Below, piece after piece: positions 1 to 7,956 of a DNA stretch of 64,000 bases. The stretch is from Fluviicola sp. Its GTDB lineage: Bacteria; Bacteroidota; Bacteroidia; Flavobacteriales_D; Crocinitomicaceae. The translations under genes were made by a program, and so were the position numbers. Position 1 is the stretch's first letter, and every line of letters starts with the position of its first letter. The notes under the pieces were generated by a model. The model was not told the DNA's origin. It made no database searches and was given only the letters and a program-made list of their open reading frames with translations. The DNA is taken from assembly GCA_031260455.1 (NCBI GenBank), contig JAIRJW010000048.1, positions 1 through 64,000 on the forward strand, given 5' to 3'.

Positions 1-692
1 TATTCAAAGAACATCAAACGCTGGTATGGCTTGGGATTTCCAACTGTGCTGACCTGGATAGCTGCCGGGCGGTTGGTGTTCACTACATTCAATTTAGAGA
101 ATGGGTTTACATCCGCCCCAACTGACAAAGAGCCGTTTGCCCAGAGGTGACTGGATACTTTCGCGCTTCCATTTACGTCAAGTGGAAAAGCAGGGTTGGC
201 AGTGCCCACGCCTATAAACACCTGGGGACATGCGCTGTAGAGCTTGTTCGGTCCGTTTGCCCAGGTCGGGTGATCCATGTAACCGGCCATCTCACAAAAA
301 TCGAGCGGCTGAGCAGACACCGGTTCGGCATAAATGAGGGATTTCAACAGGTTGATGTCCGCTTTTGAAGTCATTCCCTCCGCATTGGTAAACAGAATGG
401 CTTCGTCTTTGTATATACTCAAAACCGGGATGTTTGGAAGGTACAGATTTCCTTCCACTTTCAGGTCTTCTCCCACGCGGGCGCTGGCGGCGATGCTAAC
501 GGAGTCGTTGACCACCAGGGCGGAATCTATGCGGGCGGAGCCTGCAACCGTCAGCCTGCTCGTCGGGGCAGTTGTACCAGTACCCAAACCGATGTTACCA
601 TTTTCGGAAATGATGTTTTCCTGGGCAATAATTGTTCCTGTAATGAATGATAATAACGCTGTGAATAACAGTAAATAACTATTTTTTTTCAT
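1..692 (-). CDS. Secreted fibre-like repeat protein, 5' part only (3' end outside window)
   Basis: The reading frame starts at ATG 692 and stays open to the window edge, giving the first 230 residues. Residues 1-24 form a signal peptide ending in IIAQ. After it come short glycine/valine-rich stretches (NGNIGLGTGTTAPTSRLTV, then ARVGEDLKVEGNLYLPN, and later FIGVGTANPAFPLDVNG). This pattern is typical of Bacteroidota surface proteins that resemble phage long-tail fibres and often end in an S74-type self-cleaving chaperone or a T9SS domain; that end cannot be seen here. The function is inferred to be a surface or adhesive fibre. No Shine-Dalgarno sequence is visible. The gene is preceded on its own strand by a hairpin-rich region (890-1045). 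Confidence 0.6.
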   Translation of the reverse strand, partial: MKKNSYLLLFTALLSFITGTIIAQENIISENGNIGLGTGTTAPTSRLTVAGSARIDSALVVNDSVSIAASARVGEDLKVEGNLYLPNIPVLSIYKDEAILFTNAEGMTSKADINLLKSLIYAEPVSAQPLDFCEMAGYMDHPTWANGPNKLYSACPQVFIGVGTANPAFPLDVNGSAKVSSHLWANGSLSVGADVNPFSKLNVVNTNRPAAIQVSTVGNPKPYQRLMFFE

Positions 693-764
693 GATTAAAT
701 TTATGAATGTGTAAAAGGGTTGTATTATTTTGTTTTTGCTCATCCGGGTGATGAGTGTTTGAAG

Positions 765-783
765 GGCAGGCATCCCGCCTGCC
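765..783. repeat. Perfect 7-bp hairpin, GGCAGGC / GCCTGCC
   Basis: The arms 765-771 and 777-783 are exact reverse complements around a 5-base loop. It lies 70 bases upstream of the fibre gene start. It could be a REP-like element or part of a structured leader; no T-run follows, so a terminator is unlikely. Confidence 0.5.
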
Positions 784-889
784 GGAGCTAATCAGTTGTT
801 AGCGGCCTTCACCAGTGAATGTTGAATTTCTGAGTTGTCATGTTTCCCGGTTCTCAAAAACAGTGTAGTTTATAGTTCATAATAGGGAG

Positions 890-1045
890 GGCGTGAACCC
901 CAGCAGTATCCAACGCTCCGAGGCACGGCAAATGCCCTAACGAATTGAATACACCAGAGAACACGCCCGTTTCCGGGCGCATTCACCTGACGTTTTCTCT
1001 CGTTGAAGTTTTGCCGTTTTCGAAGCGAGAAAAGTCATGCTACGC
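890..1045 (-). ncRNA. Candidate structured leader or small RNA upstream of the fibre gene
   Basis: Read on the minus strand, this stretch has a 6-bp CGCCCG/CGGGCG hairpin closed by a GAAA tetraloop (GNRA type). GAGAA/TTCTC can pair outside it. A GGGCGTG segment is exactly complementary to CACGCCC about 80 bases further on. A second imperfect hairpin pairs TTTTCTCG with CGAGAGAAAA. A GNRA loop is formed only on the minus strand, which fits a transcript running toward the fibre gene. I do not recognise a known RNA family; this is inference from base pairing alone. Confidence 0.3.
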
Positions 1046-1530
1046 ACTACCTTATGTAAGTTAAATTACTTTTTTTGCAATTTATGGTTTCAAATGTAAT
1101 TAAAAAGTCTTATCCTCAACATACAGGTCATGAAATTTCAAAAATCACCTTGCATGGGGAGGTATTGTTAATGAAAGTTAAAATTACAGGAATAAATCTG
1201 ATAGCGAAAATGATAGTTTAAAAAAACTAGATTTAATCTTGCTTTTAAACCTGATTTTACCTGTTTATTTATGTGGTTTTTGTCACATTTATGCCAAGCT
1301 ATAATTACAAAGACCTAGTAACCTTGAGAAAGTTATTAGAAAACTTAAAAGTTATCTTTTTTGTTTTTCTTCTTGAAAAATGCTGTAATTTGAGAGTAGT
1401 CGGATTAAATAAACTTTGAAAATCCTTTTTAAAGGTACTCAATTCCCGGAATATTATTTTAACATTTTTTTTTGCTCCATCTTAACGCAACCATTCAGAT
1501 AATCTTGAGTAAATTCACGGAAATCACAAT

Positions 1531-2301
1531 ATGAAAACAAAAGCAGAAATAGTAGAGAACTGGCTGCCTCGTTACACAGGAGAAGACCTGGCAAATTTCG
1601 GAGAGTATATTTTGTTGTGTAACTTTCACAATTATGTAGAGAAGTTCGCAAATTTATACAAAGTAGAAGTGATTGGGAAAGACAAGCCTATGCAATGTGC
1701 AACGGCTAACGGAATTACCATCATCAATTTCGGAATGGGAAGTGCTTCAGCAGCCACATGCATGGATCTTTTATCGGCAATTAAACCGAAAGCAGTATTG
1801 TTTCTGGGGAAATGTGGCGGTTTGAAAAGCAAGAGCGAAGTGGGTGATCTGATCCTGCCGATTGCAGCAATCCGTGGAGAAGGAGCCAGCAACGATTATT
1901 TTCCGTCCGAAGTTCCTGCTTTACCAGCTTTCGCCCTTCAGAAGGCAATTTCTACTACCATTCGTGATGCCGGATTCGATTACTGGACGGGAACCTGTTA
2001 TACAACCAATCGCCGGGTGTGGGAACATGATGATAAATTTAAGGAATACCTCAACAGCATTCGAGCCATGGCGATTGATATGGAAACAGCAACGATCTTC
2101 ATGGTTGGATTTGCCAACAAAATCCCCACAGGGGCTCTTTTGCTTGTAAGCGATCAACCGATGACACCAGAAGGAGTGAAAACCAGCCAAAGCGACTCGA
2201 AAGTAACTACAGGGTACTTAGATGCGCACCTGATGATCGGAATTGACTCGCTGAAACAATTGATTAATAACGGGTATACTGTTAAACACCTGCGTTTTTA
2301 G
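1531..2301 (+). CDS. amn: AMP nucleosidase, short Bacteroidota form
   Basis: The 256-residue protein belongs to the nucleoside phosphorylase superfamily. The glycine-rich stretch ITIINFGMGSASAATCMDLL (about 68-87), the AVLFLGKCGGLK segment (about 90-101) and the acidic AIDMETATIFMVGFA motif (about 176-190) are hallmarks of that fold and match the single-domain proteins named AMP nucleosidase in Bacteroidota. It would split AMP into adenine and ribose 5-phosphate in the cytoplasm, for purine balance or salvage. It is much shorter than the two-domain E. coli Amn, so the exact substrate is less certain than the fold. It stands alone with 108 bases to the next gene. No Shine-Dalgarno sequence is seen; a TAATCTTG box lies at 1500-1507. 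Confidence 0.85.
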   Translation: MKTKAEIVENWLPRYTGEDLANFGEYILLCNFHNYVEKFANLYKVEVIGKDKPMQCATANGITIINFGMGSASAATCMDLLSAIKPKAVLFLGKCGGLKSKSEVGDLILPIAAIRGEGASNDYFPSEVPALPAFALQKAISTTIRDAGFDYWTGTCYTTNRRVWEHDDKFKEYLNSIRAMAIDMETATIFMVGFANKIPTGALLLVSDQPMTPEGVKTSQSDSKVTTGYLDAHLMIGIDSLKQLINNGYTVKHLRF

Positions 2302-2409
2302 GAAAAGGCACATCCGACCTGGATTTTGAAATGGCTGGCAAACCGGCAAAGACTTTTTAAGAAAATATTAAGATAAAAATGCTAAATTCAGCGTCTAAAC
2401 TAGATATTT

Positions 2410-4845
2410 ATGAAAAGAAGAATATTACTCTCAGGTGTATTTTTTCTAGGTTTATCCTTGTATTCTGTTAGTTACTCCCAGGGAGTAAAAACAGCGGCAA
2501 ACTCCTGGAAACCGATCGTGCAAAGCGATATTCCGGTTAGTGGCACCCGTTTCATCAAACCCACAAAATTCACCACTTTGCACTTGGATGTTACATCCAT
2601 GAGACAGCAATTGGCGGGCGCAAAACGAATTACAGATCCGTCTTACGTCCCGGTTTTTATCAAGATCCCGAAGGCAGACGGAACTTTTGGAACCTACCAG
2701 GTTCACGAAAATGAAACCATGTCGGAAGGTCTGGCAGCTCAATTCCCAGAAATTCGTTCATATGACGGGATTGCGATGGATCATTCGGGAGAAGTAGTGA
2801 AGTTTGACCTGACTCCGCAGGGATTTCACGCAATGACTCTGATTCCTGGAAAACCGGCTCTATTTGTTGATCCTTATTCTTTCGGTGGCGGTAATATTGA
2901 ACACTACATCGTTTATTCCAGGGCAGATTTTATCACAGACAAGTTCTTTACCTGTGATATGGAGGCATCTCTGCTGACAGAAGCAGAAGAGAATAATCTT
3001 GTAAAATCCTTTGGAAACTGTACCAAGCGCACATATCGCCTGGCAGTGGCTGCTACAGGTGAGTACACGACTTTCCAGGGAGGAACAGTTGCTTTGGCAC
3101 AAGCTGCCCAGGTAACGACTATAAACCGTGTGAATGGAGTTTATATGCGTGATCTTGCGGTGACTTTGACAATTATTGCGAATAATAACCTGCTGATCTA
3201 TACGAACTCATCAAGTGACCCGTATACGAATGGAACGCCCGGAACGATGATTACCGAAAACCAGACGAATGTTACCAGTGTGGTCGGTTCTGCAAACTAC
3301 GATATCGGACATGTGTTCGGAACCAATTCCGGAGGTTTGGCAGGTTTGGCAGTAGTCTGCAACTCCAGCAACAAAGCGCGTGGTGTGACGGGTTCTGCTG
3401 CTCCGGTGGGAGATCCTTTTGATATTGATTACGTAGCTCACGAAATGGGACATCAGTTCTCCGGAAACCATAGTTTCAGAGGAAATGCGGGTTCCTGTTC
3501 CGGAAATGCGAACAATGGCACAGCAATGGAACCGGGTTCCGGAAGCTCGGTTATGGGTTATGCGGGAATTTGTTCCCCTCAAAATATACAGGCACATTCG
3601 GATGATTACTTTCATGGGGTAAATATGAATGAAATGCACATTTTTCTGAATGCGGGAGGAAATACCTGTGCTGTTTCGTCGGCTATTCCGAACCAGACTT
3701 CCCCAACGATCACCGGATCGGTTGGAAGCGTAACGATTCCTGTAGGGACTCCTTTTGCACTGACGGCAACAGCTACGGATCCGGATGGTGACGTGCTGAC
3801 TTACTGCTGGGAACAAATGAATAACCAGACTTCGACACAACCTCCTGTTGCAGCGGCTACCGGCGGACCGAATTTTCGTTCGAAAAATCCGGATATAAGC
3901 GGAACGCGTTATTTCCCTTCTATTGCAAGCCTGATAGCGGGAGGGCCTTTTACCTGGGAAAGACTTCCGACAGTAAGCAGAACTATGAACTTCCGTTGTA
4001 CAGTTCGCGATAATGAGGCAAATGGAGGATGTAACGATTATGTAGATCTGACAGTTACTACGAGTTCAACAGCAGGGCCATTTATTGTCAATTATCCTTC
4101 AGCCACGGGAATTTCCTGGACTCCGAATTCAACTCAAACGGTGACTTGGTCCGTAGCAAATACGGATGTGGCTCCTGTTGCCTGTACCAATGTGGATATT
4201 TTGTTATCAACAGATGGTGGTGCAACGTTCTCCGTGATTGCGAACAATGTGCCGAATGACGGTTCTCAGGAAATTACTGTTCCGAACGTAACAACATCTA
4301 CGGCGATTATTATGGTGATGTGTGAAAACGGGACGTTCTTTGATGTTTCAGATCATGTGTTTGCAATTACATGTAATTTGAACGCAACGACATCTGTCAG
4401 TGGAATTACTATTACTTCAGGGCAAAGTGGTGCACAATATCAGTGGTTGAACTGTTCAACTGGAAACAGCCCGATCTCCGGTGCAACTTCGCAATCCTAT
4501 ATACCGGCTGCAAACGGGTCGTATGCGGTAGCAGTAACGGTTGGTTCCTGCTCAGTTACCAGTTCTTGTGTGAATATTACAAATCTTGGAATTGATGACC
4601 TGAATTTTGAAGATGTGTCGATTTATCCGAATCCGGCGAATGGAAAAATTACGGTTTCTTTCACAAAAGAAGTAAACCTGAAATCATTTGTGATCCGCGA
4701 CGTGACCGGAAGAATCATTCTCCAGGAAAAACCCCAGACAACAAGCGAAATTACCTTTGATATTTCAACAGAGGCTCAGGGTATTTACTTCCTGAATGTC
4801 GAAGCAGGGAATTCCATTCAGTCATTCAAATTGATTAAGAACTAA
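2410..4845 (+). CDS. Secreted reprolysin-like zinc metalloprotease with T9SS sorting domain
   Basis: This 811-residue protein has a signal peptide (1-23, ending SYSQ), a propeptide-like region, and a metzincin catalytic domain at about 205-420. The zinc site is HEMGHQFSGNH at residues 344-354, with H344, E345, H348 and H354. The glycine normally at position 8 of HExxHxxGxxH is Ser here and the Gly is shifted by one. A Met-turn (SSVMGYAGIC) follows about 40 residues later. Cadherin/Ig-like modules follow, for example GTPFALTATATDPDGD. The end (IYPNPANGKITVSF and onward, about 737-811) is a type A T9SS C-terminal domain. The predicted role is an extracellular protease exported by T9SS and attached to or released from the cell surface. 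It is convergent with cutC across a shared terminator. Confidence 0.88.
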   Translation: MKRRILLSGVFFLGLSLYSVSYSQGVKTAANSWKPIVQSDIPVSGTRFIKPTKFTTLHLDVTSMRQQLAGAKRITDPSYVPVFIKIPKADGTFGTYQVHENETMSEGLAAQFPEIRSYDGIAMDHSGEVVKFDLTPQGFHAMTLIPGKPALFVDPYSFGGGNIEHYIVYSRADFITDKFFTCDMEASLLTEAEENNLVKSFGNCTKRTYRLAVAATGEYTTFQGGTVALAQAAQVTTINRVNGVYMRDLAVTLTIIANNNLLIYTNSSSDPYTNGTPGTMITENQTNVTSVVGSANYDIGHVFGTNSGGLAGLAVVCNSSNKARGVTGSAAPVGDPFDIDYVAHEMGHQFSGNHSFRGNAGSCSGNANNGTAMEPGSGSSVMGYAGICSPQNIQAHSDDYFHGVNMNEMHIFLNAGGNTCAVSSAIPNQTSPTITGSVGSVTIPVGTPFALTATATDPDGDVLTYCWEQMNNQTSTQPPVAAATGGPNFRSKNPDISGTRYFPSIASLIAGGPFTWERLPTVSRTMNFRCTVRDNEANGGCNDYVDLTVTTSSTAGPFIVNYPSATGISWTPNSTQTVTWSVANTDVAPVACTNVDILLSTDGGATFSVIANNVPNDGSQEITVPNVTTSTAIIMVMCENGTFFDVSDHVFAITCNLNATTSVSGITITSGQSGAQYQWLNCSTGNSPISGATSQSYIPAANGSYAVAVTVGSCSVTSSCVNITNLGIDDLNFEDVSIYPNPANGKITVSFTKEVNLKSFVIRDVTGRIILQEKPQTTSEITFDISTEAQGIYFLNVEAGNSIQSFKLIKN

Positions 4846-4866
4846 GATAATCTGTTATACAAGCAA

Positions 4867-4903
4867 AAATCCCGGCTTCAGGTCTAACTGGATGTCGGGA
4901 TTT
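4867..4903. terminator. Bidirectional terminator between metalloprotease and cutC
   Basis: The arms AAATCCCG (4867-4874) and CGGGATTT (4896-4903) are exact complements, extended inward by two more pairs. A- and T-rich flanks on both sides suit two convergent genes. Confidence 0.8.
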
Positions 4904-4905
4904 CT

Positions 4906-5604
4906 TTATGTTTGAATGGCTGCCAGGATCGAACTGAATTTGTGTTCATCCAGCAAGAGGAGATTTTCTTCGAATGCGGTACCTGTCTCAACTTTTACCA
5001 AAGATGTTCCGGAAAAATGAATGGCATCTATTCCAGTTGCTTTTAATGCAGAAATCAATTCCTCCTTTACTCCGCCACCTGCCATGATTTCAATGCGTCC
5101 GTCTGAGTAAGCAACCAATTCTTTCAGATGATTCATTCCCTGATTCACATTTTGAGCTGATCCGCTGGTCAGAATGCGTTTGAAACCCATTTTTACCAGT
5201 TGGTCTATGGCTGTTTTCCAATCAACAATACTATCAAAAGCCCGATGAAAGGTAAAATCCAGATGAGGTGCTGTTCGTTTCCAGGTTTCCAGTGTTTCCA
5301 GGTTCAATTTGAAATCGCTGGTTAAGGCACCAACGACAAAGCCTTTGATCCCTGAATCTTTCAATTCTAAAATCTGGTCCCGCATCACAACGATTTCATC
5401 ATAGTTGTAAACAAATCCACCTGCTCGTACGCGGATCAATGCATGTTGCTCTAGGTGAAACGTATTGTGAATCCATGAAACCATTGCTTTGGAAGGTGTA
5501 AGTCCACCTTGTTCCAGTGCAATGCAGGTTTCAATCCGGTCAATCTTCTGTTTACTTACAATTCTGACTGCTTCCAGTGTCCCTATGCAAATTTCGGTTT
5601 TCAT
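4906..5604 (-). CDS. cutC: CutC family protein
   Basis: The 232-residue protein is close to the usual CutC length. It shows the family signatures at the expected places: an N-terminal RIETCIALEQGGLTPS segment, VRAGGFVYNYDE, the TFHRAFDS strand, ILTSGSAQ and EIMAGGGV. CutC has a TIM-barrel fold and has been linked to copper homeostasis, but the biochemical activity is unsettled. Its ATG overlaps the stop of the upstream hexosaminidase by four bases (ATGA, 5601-5604), so the two are co-transcribed and probably translationally coupled. That pairing gives no obvious reason for a copper role. Confidence 0.9.
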   Translation of the reverse strand: MKTEICIGTLEAVRIVSKQKIDRIETCIALEQGGLTPSKAMVSWIHNTFHLEQHALIRVRAGGFVYNYDEIVVMRDQILELKDSGIKGFVVGALTSDFKLNLETLETWKRTAPHLDFTFHRAFDSIVDWKTAIDQLVKMGFKRILTSGSAQNVNQGMNHLKELVAYSDGRIEIMAGGGVKEELISALKATGIDAIHFSGTSLVKVETGTAFEENLLLLDEHKFSSILAAIQT

Positions 5605-7808
5605 TTGGATAAAATGATTTCGTTAATGAATGTCCATGGAGTAAATCCTGCACCGGTTTGCCCGGGAGGAATGAGTTCTTTGTTATAGATTGTTACCCTG
5701 ACAAAACGGGCTTTCATTTTTTTCTTTACCCCGATGAGGTCACCATCAAGATTTGCTTTGGCAATGGTTTTGAATTTTCTGTTGTTGGAACTGATTTGAA
5801 TCTGGAAGTGCTCCGGGCGATAAATCCACGATCCAGGGTCATTTAGTGTTTCGATCCGGATGCTGTTGAATTTGGTAACAGTCTCCAGATCCAGGGTAAA
5901 TCGGATGGTATCTTCGTTGAAGCCAAGCCATTCGTTTCCTTTCCACGGTTTCTCGCCTGCAATACCGTCTGTCAGGCCCAGGTTTCCGTTGTGATTGTAC
6001 TTTTCATGTGGTTTGGTATCAAATACAACCGGTTTTCCTAAAGCTAGGTGCGAAGTGAAATGATAGGAGCAGGTTCTCAGTTCCTGGTTCCCAATCCGGG
6101 AATGGATTTCAAAAGATTGTATTTGAGATACTTCTGTTCGTTTGATCGCAATGGAATTCATCGCTTCATTGTTTTGATAGAAGCTTGCTTTGCTAATGGG
6201 TTTTAACAGGTCGTAAACGATTCCGTTCTCTGAAGCTTTACATTGAAGTACCGGATCAAGGAAGGAAGTGGAGAAATTAATCCCGTCTTTTTTTAATTGT
6301 GGCAGGTAGTATGCTGATAAAGATTCTACAAAGAAGTTGTATGATACCTTTCCCTGATTCCAAAGCACTTCTGCCAGGGCTAATAAGCGTGGAAAAGCCT
6401 GGTATTCGACTAAGCGGATTGTTGGGAGATATTCTGTCCAGATGTTTGCCTGTCCACCCAGGATGTAGCGTCTGTATTCGTTGTCTATTCCTTTTGTGGG
6501 GTCAAACTGGTACACTTTTTCCAGTGGAAGATAACCACCGATGGCTAACGGTTCGGAAGGATGCCCGCTTTGGTAATAATCAAAATAACAATAGGAAGTA
6601 GGAGTCATGACAACTTGGTGTTTTAGTCTGGCAGCTGCAATTCCGCCTTCCATTCCCTGCCACGACATCACCTGTGCGTTTGGTGCCAGTCCGCCTTCCA
6701 GAATTTCATCCCAACCAATGATGGTTCTGCCTTTAGAGTTGAGGTATTTTTCGATATCTGTGATGAAAAAACTTTGTAGTTCATGTGTATTGTGAATGTG
6801 GTTGGCCTCCATCACAGCCTTACATTTCGGACATTGATTCCAGTTGATTTTCGGAGATTCATCACCACCGATGTGGATCACCGGAGAAGGAAAGATTTCG
6901 ATGATTTCGTCAAGTACATTCTTCAGGAAGGCCCTGGTTTTGTCCTGTGAACAAAACACATCGTCAAAAACACCCCAGGTTCCGGCTACTGGCAATGGTT
7001 TTTCCGTGCAGCTCAGTTGCGGGTATGCAGCCAGAGCCGCCCGGGCATGTCCGGGCAGTTCGATTTCCGGGATGATTTCGATTCCCCGGATTCTGGCGTA
7101 TTCGACCAGTTTTTTGGCTTCTTCCTGTGTATAAAATCCGCCGTATCTTTGGTGTTCATACTCAACCGGCTGTTTGCTGAAGTGCCCGATCAGAGTACTG
7201 TCGCGCCAGGCTCCGATGGAAGTGAGTTTCGGATATTTTTTGATTTCGATCCGCCATCCCTGGTCGTCGGTTAAATGCCAGTGAAAACGATTGAATTTCA
7301 GCTTGGCAATCTGGTCGATAAACGATTCGATTTCTGCTATGGTGAAAAAGTGTCGGCTGCAATCCAGATGAACACCGCGATACGCAAAAGCAGGTTCGTC
7401 CGAAATGCGAATTCCGTCAAGCATATTTGGATCCCGGATCAGCTGATTTAAGGTTTGAAGCGCATTGCAGAAACTTTCGTAATTACTGTATTGAATATCA
7501 ACTCCCTTACCGGAAATGCTCAATTGATATCCTTCGGTATAAACAGAAGTGTTAATCAGTTGTAAATGAATGGAAGCTTCTTTTTGGTCACTCAGTACCA
7601 AATGAACTCCATGGTCGCGCTCAAATAATTCGTGGAAATAGGCATACCCTTTTTCCGAATCCCGGTTGTTTTCCAGTTTCAGCTGTCCGTTAAACACAAA
7701 CTTTTCCGCAGTTTGTTCCACATTTACCGGCTGGGGGAAAACAGAGCCATGTTGGGCAAATAAGCGGATTGTCAGAAATAACAAAAGAATAAAGAATGAA
7801 ATTTTCAT
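5601..7808 (-). CDS. Beta-N-acetylhexosaminidase, GH20, with C-terminal F5/8-type domain
   Basis: This 735-residue exported glycosidase starts at ATG 7808, which gives a clean signal peptide (MKISFFILLLFLTIRLFAQ). The frame extends 18 codons further upstream, but that extension is charged and unlike a signal. A GH20b-type N-domain (about 25-125) is followed by the catalytic barrel. This carries RGVHLDCSRHFF, the HWHLTDDQGWR motif and the catalytic pair D316-E317 in HIGGDE. The last 150 residues (ALGKPV...GLTDG...RPEHFQIQIS...KARFVRV) resemble a discoidin/F5-8 type C sugar-binding module. It would remove terminal GlcNAc or GalNAc from chitin- or glycan-derived oligosaccharides in the periplasm or at the surface. 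It is the first gene of a coupled pair with cutC. Confidence 0.93.
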   Translation of the reverse strand: MKISFFILLLFLTIRLFAQHGSVFPQPVNVEQTAEKFVFNGQLKLENNRDSEKGYAYFHELFERDHGVHLVLSDQKEASIHLQLINTSVYTEGYQLSISGKGVDIQYSNYESFCNALQTLNQLIRDPNMLDGIRISDEPAFAYRGVHLDCSRHFFTIAEIESFIDQIAKLKFNRFHWHLTDDQGWRIEIKKYPKLTSIGAWRDSTLIGHFSKQPVEYEHQRYGGFYTQEEAKKLVEYARIRGIEIIPEIELPGHARAALAAYPQLSCTEKPLPVAGTWGVFDDVFCSQDKTRAFLKNVLDEIIEIFPSPVIHIGGDESPKINWNQCPKCKAVMEANHIHNTHELQSFFITDIEKYLNSKGRTIIGWDEILEGGLAPNAQVMSWQGMEGGIAAARLKHQVVMTPTSYCYFDYYQSGHPSEPLAIGGYLPLEKVYQFDPTKGIDNEYRRYILGGQANIWTEYLPTIRLVEYQAFPRLLALAEVLWNQGKVSYNFFVESLSAYYLPQLKKDGINFSTSFLDPVLQCKASENGIVYDLLKPISKASFYQNNEAMNSIAIKRTEVSQIQSFEIHSRIGNQELRTCSYHFTSHLALGKPVVFDTKPHEKYNHNGNLGLTDGIAGEKPWKGNEWLGFNEDTIRFTLDLETVTKFNSIRIETLNDPGSWIYRPEHFQIQISSNNRKFKTIAKANLDGDLIGVKKKMKARFVRVTIYNKELIPPGQTGAGFTPWTFINEIILSK

Positions 7809-7956
7809 GTGTTTAAAATTGAAATCCGGGGTTGTTTCCGGAAGCTTGTAACAAAACCGCAAAAGGCCCGAATCTTTCTGGATTGTTAGTTTTTATTAAT
7901 CGCTTCACAAATTAAGTATTTATATTTAAGCTTTAGTTTAAAATTAGTTTGTTTTG

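Larger units (their letters stand above)
693..1530. other. 838-base stretch without a convincing gene; hairpin-rich near the fibre gene
   Basis: No open frame here has protein-like composition. The part from about 1060 to 1450 is very AT-rich and holds nothing I can name. The part from about 760 to 1050 is less AT-rich and contains several inverted repeats, listed separately. It is probably the 5' region of the minus-strand fibre gene together with the promoter region of the plus-strand AMP nucleosidase. A one-mismatch -7 box (TAATCTTG, 1500-1507) precedes the latter. Confidence 0.6.

Noticed and set aside
334..678. 114-codon plus-strand frame over the fibre gene
   Set aside because: Shadow of the minus-strand frame, which has a signal peptide and the typical repeat pattern.
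1454..1651. 65-codon minus-strand frame overlapping the AMP nucleosidase start
   Set aside because: Covers the promoter and 5' end of a well-supported gene and has low-complexity composition.
3211..3840. 209-codon frame antisense to the metalloprotease
   Set aside because: Arg/Ser/Ile-rich shadow of a strongly supported gene, no domain or start context.
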